DNA of 5,652 nucleotides. Origin: Bacteroidia bacterium (GTDB taxonomy: Bacteria > Bacteroidota > Bacteroidia > Bacteroidales > UBA12481). The stretch covers positions 1-5,652 of the forward strand of contig JAPLDV010000494.1 of NCBI GenBank assembly GCA_026391235.1. Reading direction: 5' to 3'. Below are positions 1 through 5,598 of the stretch, in pieces; the first letter of the stretch is position 1, and each line of letters starts with the position of its first letter. The position numbers and the translations under genes were made by a program. Under the pieces are notes generated by a model, which was not told the origin of the DNA, ran no database searches, and saw only the letters and a program-made list of their open reading frames with translations.

Positions 1-1
1 G

Positions 2-280
2 GTGATAGGCGGGGGTGACAGGTCTCCCATACACATCCAATTAAAAGCCGACGTGACAGGAATGCCGATCACCATCCTGGATGTTACCGAAGCCGGGTGC
101 ATGGGAGTTGCCATGTTGGCAAAAGCAGCCTTCACCAATCAACAAGTCAGCGATATTGTAAAGAAATGGGTGAGGCCTGTTTCTACAGTTGAGCCAAAGC
201 TTCAGAACCATTACCAGGCAAAATTTGAAATTTATAAGAACCTTTATCCTGCATTGAAACAACTTAAAATTAATATATGA
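2..280 (+). CDS. FGGY-family carbohydrate kinase, C-terminal fragment (5' end outside window)
   Basis: This is the last 92 codons of an ATP-dependent cytoplasmic sugar kinase of the FGGY (xylulokinase-like) family. The fragment opens inside the conserved C-terminal motif: VIGGGDRSP matches the family's GGG-x-x-S-x nucleotide-binding loop. It is followed by QLKADVTGMPI and a TEAGCMGVAMLA stretch, which correspond to the family's ADVtG-P and EA-x-x-x-GAAmLA blocks. The final 40 residues form the usual C-terminal helix and end at TGA 278-280. Full-length members are about 480-520 residues, so roughly 400 residues lie upstream of the window. The first codon here is an internal GTG, not a start. 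The substrate (xylulose, fuculose, rhamnulose, glycerol or another) cannot be told from this part. The mannosidase follows 97 bp downstream in the same direction, so a shared role in sugar use is plausible but unproven. Confidence 0.88.
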   Translation: MIGGGDRSPIHIQLKADVTGMPITILDVTEAGCMGVAMLAKAAFTNQQVSDIVKKWVRPVSTVEPKLQNHYQAKFEIYKNLYPALKQLKINI

Positions 281-286
281 ACCCCT

Positions 287-358
287 CATGAGCTAATGCT
301 CGCAAAATGCCATGAAAATAATTTGAGGGCTCCATGAGTACGAGCCAATCAACCATGA
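287..358. repeat. Four CATGA motifs at 21-24 bp spacing in the kinase-mannosidase spacer
   Basis: CATGA occurs at 287-291, 311-315, 333-337 and 354-358, with start-to-start spacings of 24, 22 and 21 bp, about two turns of the helix. The first copy lies in the 8-bp palindrome CTCATGAG (285-292). The spacer also holds a short inverted repeat, GGCTC (328-332) with GAGCC (342-346), too weak to call a terminator. I found no exact TAnnTTTG box here. The repeats could be regulator sites in front of the mannosidase gene, but motifs this short in 97 bp could recur by chance. Confidence 0.25.
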
Positions 359-377
359 AACAATAAATTATTTACGA

Positions 378-2636
378 ATGAAATACCTACTGTTCCTTAT
401 CTTACTCATTGTTCCGAAGGTTTCGGTTTATTGTCAGGCCGAAAAGAACTCAGTCCTCCTGCTTAAATGGCAACTCGGATATAATTCAGATCCTGAAACA
501 GAATCAATGAAGTGGACTTCTGCAACTGTTCCGGGTGCTATTCAACTGGATATTGCCAAAGCCATGAATTATGGTTTATGGTATTATGCTGAGAACTGGA
601 AAGACTATTTGTGGATGGAAGATCAGGATTTCACTTACCGCGCTTCCTTCAAAAAGCCTGAAATGCAATCCGGTGAACGGGTTTTCTTTGTATCCGAAGG
701 GATTGATTACAACTTCGAAATCCGCTTAAATAGTGAACTGCTCCTGCAGCAGGAAGGAATGTTTACGCCGGTTAAGCTTGATCTTACCGGGAAAATCAAG
801 GCAGAGAATGAGATAACTGTTGTGATCTATCGCATACCCAAATCAATAGCTTTTCCGGCCGACCGGAATCAGGCAAATCATTCCGTGAAACCTGCCGTTA
901 GCTATGGCTGGGACTGGCATCCGCGGCTGGTTCCTTCAGGAATCTGGGATGAGACCGGACTACTGATTGAACCGGGAAATGCAGTAGAGGATCTGCACCT
1001 GGATTATCGCCTTAATGATTCGTTTGATGCTGTTGCATTGACATTAAATGTGACAGGCAGGAATCTTGCAGGGTGCCGTTATCAGTGGGGATTGATTGAT
1101 AAATCGGGTAACAGGGTATTGGTAAAAGAGGGAAGTTTTGAAAATGGCAGCCTGAGCAAAGTTGCCGGGTTGAATAATCCAAAGCTCTGGTGGCCACATG
1201 ATCAGGGTGATCCTTATCTGTATAATCTTCAATTTCAATTATTTGACCGTAATGGAAAACTCATCCAGACCATGGAATCCCCTGTTGGTTTTCGCCGGGT
1301 AAAGCTTGTTTTAAACACCGGGGCCGGTGACCCCCCAACCTTCCCCAAATCACGGATAGTGCCTCCGTTTCAGATGGAAATCAATGGTCGCAGGATTTTC
1401 TGCAAGGGAACCAATTGGGTGAATCCGGAGGTATTCCCCGGAATTATTACCGCTCAGCGATATGAGGAGCTAATCGACCGGGCGGTTGAGGTTAACTTCA
1501 ATATTTTCAGGGTTTGGGGCGGGGGCATAGTCAATAAGGAATCATTCTTTGATGCCTGCGACCGGAAAGGTGTGCTGGTATGGCAGGAGTTTCCGCTGGC
1601 CTGTAACAATTATCCTGACGATCCCCATTACCTGCAGATTCTGGAGCAAGAGTCTGCTTCAATCATCAAGCGAGTCAGAAAGCATCCTTCACTAGCCTTA
1701 TGGAGCGGCGGTAACGAGCTCTTCAACAGCTGGAGCGGGATGAACGATCAGTCGCTGGCGCTAAGGCTGCTGAACAGCCAGTGCCTGAAATTTGATCCCA
1801 ACACTCCGTTTATTCCTACCTCCCCGATTGATGGAGTGGGCCATGGTCATTATGTATTTCGGGATGAGCAGAATCGTGAGGAGGTATTCACACGGATGAA
1901 GCGTGCGCATTTTACTGCCTATACCGAATTCGGGATGCCTGCACCCGCATCGGTGGAGATTTTGAAAAGCATTATTCCGGCCAACGAATTGTGGCCGCCA
2001 AAACCCGGAACATCATGGGAAAGCCATCATGCATACAAGGCCTGGGGACTCAATACCTGGCTGATGCAGGACATGATCGAGGACTATTTCGGAAAATCCG
2101 GTTCTCTGGAAGAGCTGGTGGCGAACGGACAGATCATCCAGGGAGAAGGGTATAAATGCATTTACGAGGAGGCCCGGAGGCAGAAGCCCTATTGCGCTAT
2201 GGCCATCAACTGGTGCTATAACGAGCCCTGGCCAACTGCAGCCAACAACAGCATTCTCAGTTATCCTGCTATCCCCAAGCCCGGGTTTTATCAGGTCAGG
2301 AATGCCTGCCGTCCGGTGCTGGCAAGTGCAACAATCAGTAAATTCAAATGGAAATCAGGGGAACTGTTTAACACACGGATCTGGATGCTGAGCGATAAAC
2401 CGGTAGGCGTGAAAGCAGGAAAACTTAAAGCAACAATCGTTTCCGGTGATCAAACTATCGTATTGGGCAGCTGGAACTACGATGCCCTGGAGGCAAACAC
2501 GAACCTGAAGGGTCCGGAATTCTCTCATATCCTGCCTTCTTTGCAACCAGGGATCTTTAAATTAATTCTCGAGGTTGAGAATATTCCCGAACTTAATTCT
2601 GAATATATTTTGTTGATGGATGGAGTGAAAAAATAG
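378..2636 (+). CDS. Exported beta-mannosidase-like glycoside hydrolase, family GH2
   Basis: This 752-residue GH2 enzyme probably removes terminal beta-linked mannose from oligosaccharides, with retention of configuration. Residues 1-20 form a signal peptide (MKYLLFLILLIV core). Cleavage is likely near Cys19/Gln20, and no good lipobox is present, so the product is probably periplasmic or secreted. Domain order by pattern is: jelly-roll sugar-binding domain about 28-200, including GWDWHPRLVPSGIWDE at 177-192; Ig-like domain about 200-310, ending near the family block WWPHDQGDPYLY at 271-282; TIM barrel about 325-645; and one C-terminal Ig-like domain about 650-750. The proposed acid/base is Glu447 in SGGNE and the proposed nucleophile is Glu517 in YTEFGMP. 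NEPWPT (615-620) matches the barrel's conserved late Trp block. Family members are often 820-880 residues, so this one is rather short. The ATG at 378 is chosen because it begins the signal peptide; no Shine-Dalgarno sequence precedes it. Exact substrate specificity within GH2 is inferred. Confidence 0.88.
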   Translation: MKYLLFLILLIVPKVSVYCQAEKNSVLLLKWQLGYNSDPETESMKWTSATVPGAIQLDIAKAMNYGLWYYAENWKDYLWMEDQDFTYRASFKKPEMQSGERVFFVSEGIDYNFEIRLNSELLLQQEGMFTPVKLDLTGKIKAENEITVVIYRIPKSIAFPADRNQANHSVKPAVSYGWDWHPRLVPSGIWDETGLLIEPGNAVEDLHLDYRLNDSFDAVALTLNVTGRNLAGCRYQWGLIDKSGNRVLVKEGSFENGSLSKVAGLNNPKLWWPHDQGDPYLYNLQFQLFDRNGKLIQTMESPVGFRRVKLVLNTGAGDPPTFPKSRIVPPFQMEINGRRIFCKGTNWVNPEVFPGIITAQRYEELIDRAVEVNFNIFRVWGGGIVNKESFFDACDRKGVLVWQEFPLACNNYPDDPHYLQILEQESASIIKRVRKHPSLALWSGGNELFNSWSGMNDQSLALRLLNSQCLKFDPNTPFIPTSPIDGVGHGHYVFRDEQNREEVFTRMKRAHFTAYTEFGMPAPASVEILKSIIPANELWPPKPGTSWESHHAYKAWGLNTWLMQDMIEDYFGKSGSLEELVANGQIIQGEGYKCIYEEARRQKPYCAMAINWCYNEPWPTAANNSILSYPAIPKPGFYQVRNACRPVLASATISKFKWKSGELFNTRIWMLSDKPVGVKAGKLKATIVSGDQTIVLGSWNYDALEANTNLKGPEFSHILPSLQPGIFKLILEVENIPELNSEYILLMDGVKK

Positions 2637-2640
2637 ATGC

Positions 2641-2663
2641 AAGGGCTTATGTCCTTAATTTTT
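2641..2663 (+). terminator. Likely intrinsic terminator after the mannosidase gene
   Basis: AAGGGC (2641-2646) pairs with GTCCTT (2651-2656) to give a 6-bp stem with one G-U pair and a TTAT loop. After two A residues comes a run of five T (2659-2663). It starts 4 bp after the mannosidase stop codon and lies over the 3' end of the convergent toxin gene. Read on the other strand the stem has an A-C mismatch, so it should act mainly on rightward transcription. The stem is short, hence moderate confidence. Confidence 0.45.
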
Positions 2664-2946
2664 CAGGATTTCTTCTGCAATCAAATACTTGCATTACGTA
2701 TATTTCTTTTTCAGTTAATTTATAAATCACTTTATAATTGCTTGTTACCAAATACCTGTATTCTCCATATTTATGTAATAATAGTTCTTCAATTTGTCCT
2801 TTCCTCGGTTGTTTCTGCAAATTTTTTACTGAAGAAAAAATTTTACTTTTTATGGTTTTGGCAAGCTTAACAGAAACCCTTAGTTTAAAGTACTCATAGA
2901 TTAACTTTGTTTCTTCAAGTGCCTCACGAGTCCAGATAATATTCAT
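2647..2946 (-). CDS. RelE/ParE-family toxin
   Basis: This 99-residue protein has the size and pattern of the RelE/ParE toxin superfamily. It starts MNIIWTREALEE, the family's first strand and helix, then has a basic helical stretch (about residues 21-50). It ends with the typical strand pattern: EYRYLVTSNYKVIYKL at 62-77, EIYVMQVFD at 81-89 and the CRRNP tail at 90-94. Members either cleave mRNA at the ribosome (RelE) or inhibit DNA gyrase (ParE); sequence reading alone does not settle which. The ParE-like 'plasmid stabilization' subgroup is my slight preference, from the RYLVxxxYKVIYK block and RRNP end. The gene lies 7 bp after the antitoxin stop, in the usual antitoxin-first order, so the two are almost surely co-transcribed. 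Its stop codon is 10 bp from that of the convergent mannosidase gene. The gene looks intact and is visibly more AT-rich than its flanks, consistent with transfer. Confidence 0.87.
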   Translation of the reverse strand: MNIIWTREALEETKLIYEYFKLRVSVKLAKTIKSKIFSSVKNLQKQPRKGQIEELLLHKYGEYRYLVTSNYKVIYKLTEKEIYVMQVFDCRRNPEKLRT

Positions 2947-2953
2947 AATTTAG

Positions 2954-3190
2954 TTACCAATTCTTTGATTCGTTTTCCGCTTCTTGCTGAGAATAAAGCT
3001 TTCCTGATCTAATATCTTCTTCAGCCCTGTCGATGCTTGCATAAAACTCTTCAAGGCTCATCGGCTTAATGTTTTCTTTTGAAATAGTTAAATAAGTCTT
3101 ACGCATTTTATCCATTTTACTGATAATATTGGTATCGCTCATCTGTGCAATCCATTCAATTAACTCTAGTTTCTTAGTTTGTATGTTCAT
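2954..3190 (-). CDS. Antitoxin of the RelE/ParE-type toxin-antitoxin pair
   Basis: This 78-residue protein should bind and neutralise the downstream toxin and, as is usual for type II systems, repress its own promoter. The N-terminal third (about 1-32, MNIQTKKLELIEWIAQMSD onward) is predicted by eye to be helical. The C-terminal half contains SLEEFYASIDRAEEDIRSGK and a YSQQEAENESKNW tail. This acidic helix, a Gly-Lys turn and then Tyr-Ser-x-x-Glu with a terminal Trp resembles small antitoxins paired with RelE/ParE toxins in Bacteroidota. That is recognition of a pattern, not a database match, and I do not see a classic ribbon-helix-helix or HTH motif that could be named safely. The start is the ATG at 3190 (reverse strand), the first in frame; an inverted repeat about 40 bp upstream could be its operator. 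Confidence 0.78.
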   Translation of the reverse strand: MNIQTKKLELIEWIAQMSDTNIISKMDKMRKTYLTISKENIKPMSLEEFYASIDRAEEDIRSGKLYSQQEAENESKNW

Positions 3191-3210
3191 CTTAATTTGA
3201 ATTATTTTTG
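3178..3210 (+). promoter_or_regulatory. Candidate rightward Bacteroidota-type promoter
   Basis: TTTG (3178-3181) and TATTTTTG (3203-3210) are separated by 21 bp. They fit the published Bacteroidota -33 TTTG / -7 TAnnTTTG pattern, whose usual gap is about 17-23 bp. Transcription would head toward the serine hydrolase at 3468 and give a leader of roughly 250 nt. The -33 element lies at the start of the antitoxin gene on the other strand. In AT-rich DNA such a match can arise by chance, so this is tentative. Confidence 0.3.
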
Positions 3211-3231
3211 GGTTAAACCAATAATCTCATT

Positions 3232-3248
3232 TTATTTAGCAAAAATAA
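3232..3248 (-). promoter_or_regulatory. Candidate toxin-antitoxin promoter and operator
   Basis: On the minus strand TATTTTTG (plus coordinates 3240-3247) matches the Bacteroidota -7 box TAnnTTTG, about 50 bp before the antitoxin ATG. It is overlapped by a perfect inverted repeat, TTATTT (3232-3237) and AAATAA (3243-3248) with a 5-bp spacer. TTTGCT also occurs twice on the minus strand, 10 bp apart. An operator over the -7 box would suit an autorepressed toxin-antitoxin operon. No clear -33 element was found at the proper distance, and the repeat is wholly A/T in its arms. Confidence 0.35.
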
Positions 3249-3460
3249 GCAAAGATTCTTACATCTGGGATATAATTGTTAAAGACTCCTTTAACTTTCA
3301 GATTTGCCTGATAAGCCTCAAAATCACGCTTGGTGAACCAGCGACATTTCCATCCATCAGGTGAAAATGCGTCAAATATCGGGTGCAACTGTTCCAAGTT
3401 GCCCTATAGTACTGAATGAGGACGTCCATCCCATGAATTTTTCCGAATTAAAGTATAGCT
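3236..3460 (-). pseudogene. Possible remnant of an unrecognised gene, interrupted by one TAG
   Basis: On the minus strand a single reading frame runs from 3460 down to the stop TAA at 3236-3238. It covers 74 codons and is broken only by a TAG at 3404-3406. Before the TAG it reads KNSWDGRPHSVL; after it come EQLHPIFDAFSPDGWKC, RWFTKRDFEAYQANLKVKG and VFNNYIPDVRIF. This is rich in Trp, Phe, Tyr and charged residues and looks like folded protein rather than random AT-rich sequence. The TAG would be a Gln codon (CAG) with one C-to-T change. There is no ATG in frame and a stop lies just upstream (3461-3463), so the 5' part would be missing. I do not recognise the family. Competing frames over the same bases, including plus-strand 3367-3471, also read moderately well, so the remnant may be illusory. 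Confidence 0.35.
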
Positions 3461-3467
3461 TTACTTT

Positions 3468-4706
3468 ATGAGAAAACCTTTTATTTTTCCACCCCTGATT
3501 CTTCTTTTACTGCTTATTATCACGGCCTGCAGCCAAAGCAATAAGACTGAAGTTCAGATCACCGCCCGTCGTACAAATCTTGTGGATTCTCTGTTGAATC
3601 ATGCCGTAAACAATCAGGAAGTTCCAGGCGCCGTTGCTTTCATCAGCCAAAACGGAAAGATAGTCTTTCATCAGTCTTATGGTTACCGAAACCTCGAGTA
3701 CAAACTTCCCTTGCTCAGGAACGATATCTTCCGGATGGCTTCCATGACCAAGGGTTTGACTGCCGTTGCCGTTTTGCAACTATATGAGCGAGGATTACTT
3801 TTACTGGATGATCCGGTTAGCAAGTATATTCCGGAATTCAGGAATCCTCAGGTGCTGATTGATATTTTACCCGATTCGGGTTTTACCGCTAAACCGGCAT
3901 CCGGCGAAATAACTATCAGGCAGCTGTTGACCCACACCTCCGGTATTGGCTATGGATTTCAGGATGAACGGTATAATAAGCTGATAATCAAGAACAATAT
4001 TAGCGAGGGATTTGAGGATGATGACAGAACCTCGCTGGAAAATATCCGGCGCCTGGGTAAAATACCCCTGCTTTATGATCCGGGAGTAAAATACACCTAT
4101 GGGCTTAGTTATGATGTTCTCGGGGTTGTTATTGAAATAGTATCAGGCCTGAGGTTCGATCGATACATAAAACAATTTATACTCGATCCGCTGGGGATGG
4201 ATGACAGCTATTTTGTGGTTCCCGAAAAAGAACAATACCGGTTGGTGACGGCCTATCAACCGGCCGAAAAGGGAAACGGGCTGGAACTAACGACTTATCC
4301 GGATACAGTTTACCCCCGGATAAAAACCAGGCGATATTTTTCGGGCGGCGCTGATTTGTGCTCCACCGCCGAAGATTATGGAAAGTTCATCCAAATGGTT
4401 ATGAATAAGGGCGTTTACAACCATACGAGAATCCTTGGCGAGCGTTTTATCAAGATGATGCTGTCCAAACAAACCAGGCTGGATGACGGCAGCAGTGACC
4501 AGGGATTTTCCGCCTGGGTGACCAACGAAAAAGGCGCCGCCAAAGGTCCGATGACGCTGGGCTCATTCGGATTCGGCGGTTTTTGGGATACGTATGGCTG
4601 GGCCGATGTAAAAGGGAACTTCGTTGCCATGTTGCTCCTTCAAATGTATCCAACCAATAAGTTTCAGATACACGAGAAATTCAAGAAAATTGTTTACGGA
4701 CGTTAA
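3468..4706 (+). CDS. Lipoprotein serine hydrolase of the beta-lactamase / class C PBP family
   Basis: This 412-residue enzyme belongs to the 'beta-lactamase' (PF00144-type) superfamily, which includes class C beta-lactamases, D-Ala-D-Ala peptidases and family VIII esterases. Residues 1-20 are a hydrophobic signal and ITAC ending at Cys21 is a good lipobox. The residues after Cys21 (SQSNK) lack the acidic export signal described for surface lipoproteins of Bacteroidota, so a periplasm-facing anchor is more likely. The nucleophile is Ser92 in SMTK (Lys95). LLTHTSGI at 153-160 is a strong family block. Tyr211 in YTYGLSYDVLG stands at the Tyr-x-Asn position, with Leu in place of Asn as in many esterase-like members. 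FGFGGFWDTYGW (367-378) is at the site of the KTG/HTG motif. These features favour an esterase or peptidase over true beta-lactamase activity; the substrate is unknown. The ATG at 3468 begins the signal peptide and lacks a Shine-Dalgarno sequence. Confidence 0.88.
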   Translation: MRKPFIFPPLILLLLLIITACSQSNKTEVQITARRTNLVDSLLNHAVNNQEVPGAVAFISQNGKIVFHQSYGYRNLEYKLPLLRNDIFRMASMTKGLTAVAVLQLYERGLLLLDDPVSKYIPEFRNPQVLIDILPDSGFTAKPASGEITIRQLLTHTSGIGYGFQDERYNKLIIKNNISEGFEDDDRTSLENIRRLGKIPLLYDPGVKYTYGLSYDVLGVVIEIVSGLRFDRYIKQFILDPLGMDDSYFVVPEKEQYRLVTAYQPAEKGNGLELTTYPDTVYPRIKTRRYFSGGADLCSTAEDYGKFIQMVMNKGVYNHTRILGERFIKMMLSKQTRLDDGSSDQGFSAWVTNEKGAAKGPMTLGSFGFGGFWDTYGWADVKGNFVAMLLLQMYPTNKFQIHEKFKKIVYGR

Positions 4707-4718
4707 TTTGAAATCAGA

Positions 4719-5498
4719 TTAAAGATCCGTGAAATGCGGCCTTCGCTTTTCCAGGAAGGCATTAACTCCTTCAATCAAATCATGTTTTTGGAAAAGCTCC
4801 TTTAGACAGGTGTTTTCAATTTCCATGGCCTTTTCTGCATCCATTGCAGAATTCCGGATAATGGATTTAAGCGCATAGCTCATGGATGATGAACTTCTAT
4901 TAGCCATTTGACTGGCAATGCTTATTGCATTCTGCATGAGTTCGTCTTTGGGAAAAACCAAATTCACCAGACATATCGTTGCAGCATCATCGCTTTTAAT
5001 TTTCATGCCCGATAATACCAGGTGCATTGCCCTGGCTCTGCCTATTGCCATTGGTAACCGGTATGAGCCTCCAAAAGCCGGTATCATCCCCAGGAAAATC
5101 TCCGGCATTCCAAATACCGCATTGTCCGCGGCAAGGCGTAAATGGCAGCTCAAAGCAAGTTCCAGCCCGCCACCGAGGCAGAGACCATTGATAACGGCGA
5201 TCACCGGCTTAGGGCTGTTTTCGATGTTTAAAAAAACTTGCTGTCCAAGTCTCGAAAATTCCACAGCTTCTTCAGGTGTTTTACAGTTGCTCATTTCCAA
5301 AATATCGGCACCCTTCGAAAATGAGCGCCCGGAACCTGTTATCATGATAACTTTAATATACCGGCTTGCAATTAACTCATGCATAACCGAATCCAGGTTC
5401 CTGAGAACTTCGGCCGACAAAGTGTTTCCCGGCGGATTCTTAATCGAGATTACTCCTACCCTGGTATTGCTCTCTACTTCCAGATTTGGATACTGCAT
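4719..5498 (-). CDS. Enoyl-CoA hydratase/isomerase family protein (crotonase)
   Basis: This 259-residue cytoplasmic protein has the standard length of a crotonase. Such enzymes typically add water to a 2-enoyl-CoA in beta-oxidation or a related acyl-CoA pathway. The oxyanion hole is given by Ala64 in SKGADILEM and Gly110 in NGLCLGGGLELA. Both glutamates used by rat mitochondrial hydratase (Glu144 and Glu164) have counterparts, Glu113 in GGGLELA and Glu133 in GMPEIFLG, with the same spacing of 20 residues. This favours true hydratase activity over isomerase or other side branches. AFGGSYRLP (141-149) replaces the commoner GAGGTQRL. FLEKRRPHF near the C-terminus is the usual family ending. The start ATG (5496-5498) gives the expected N-terminus; no clear Shine-Dalgarno sequence is present. 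The gene converges on the serine hydrolase with a 12-bp gap, and no obvious terminator lies between them. Chain-length preference cannot be read from the sequence. Confidence 0.92.
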   Translation of the reverse strand: MQYPNLEVESNTRVGVISIKNPPGNTLSAEVLRNLDSVMHELIASRYIKVIMITGSGRSFSKGADILEMSNCKTPEEAVEFSRLGQQVFLNIENSPKPVIAVINGLCLGGGLELALSCHLRLAADNAVFGMPEIFLGMIPAFGGSYRLPMAIGRARAMHLVLSGMKIKSDDAATICLVNLVFPKDELMQNAISIASQMANRSSSSMSYALKSIIRNSAMDAEKAMEIENTCLKELFQKHDLIEGVNAFLEKRRPHFTDL

Positions 5499-5531
5499 GG
5501 TCTTATTGTTTTAAACTTAACTTCCCCTTAT

Positions 5532-5569
5532 CAAAGGTGTATCTATTGTGAACTATTGTGCCTAATGTG
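5532..5569 (-). promoter_or_regulatory. Three direct repeats and a -7-like box upstream of the crotonase gene
   Basis: On the plus strand CTATTGTG occurs at 5543-5550 and 5553-5560, and CTAATGTG (one mismatch) at 5562-5569. Start spacings are 10 and 9 bp, about one helical turn. Read toward the crotonase gene (CACAATAG units), they end just before CACCTTTG (5532-5539), a one-mismatch match to the TAnnTTTG -7 box that lies 33 bp before the start codon. No -33 TTTG is seen, and the repeats occupy that place. This fits an activator or repressor site, by inference only. Confidence 0.4.
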
Positions 5570-5598
5570 GTTGATCTTTTCACTTGGATCATGCGATT

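Noticed and set aside
328..346. Inverted repeat GGCTC/GAGCC after the kinase gene, considered as a terminator
   Set aside because: The stem is only 5 bp with a 9-bp loop and no following T-run.
2637..2870. 77-codon plus-strand frame directly after the mannosidase stop
   Set aside because: It lies antisense to the well-supported toxin gene, and its Leu/Phe/Ile richness comes from the AT-rich complement of that gene.
3179..3364. 61-codon plus-strand frame next to the antitoxin start
   Set aside because: It has no recognisable motif and is mostly AT-rich intergenic sequence; the minus-strand frame over the same bases looks more like protein.
3456..3463. TAGCTTTA as a -7 box for the hydrolase gene
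   Set aside because: It ends only 4 bp before the ATG and has no -33 partner, so it would require a leaderless transcript.
2640..3467. Possible insertion sequence or transposon around the toxin-antitoxin pair
   Set aside because: I found no terminal inverted repeats, target-site duplication or transposase motif at the borders of the AT-rich patch.
4739..4760. Inverted repeat GCCTTC/GAAGGC with a 10-bp loop near the end of the crotonase gene
   Set aside because: It lies inside coding sequence (conserved FLEKRRP region) and has no T-run on either side, so it is not a convincing terminator.
4918..5514. Long plus-strand open frame opposite the crotonase gene
   Set aside because: The minus strand carries a full crotonase with all catalytic motifs; this frame is its antisense shadow and shows no family features.
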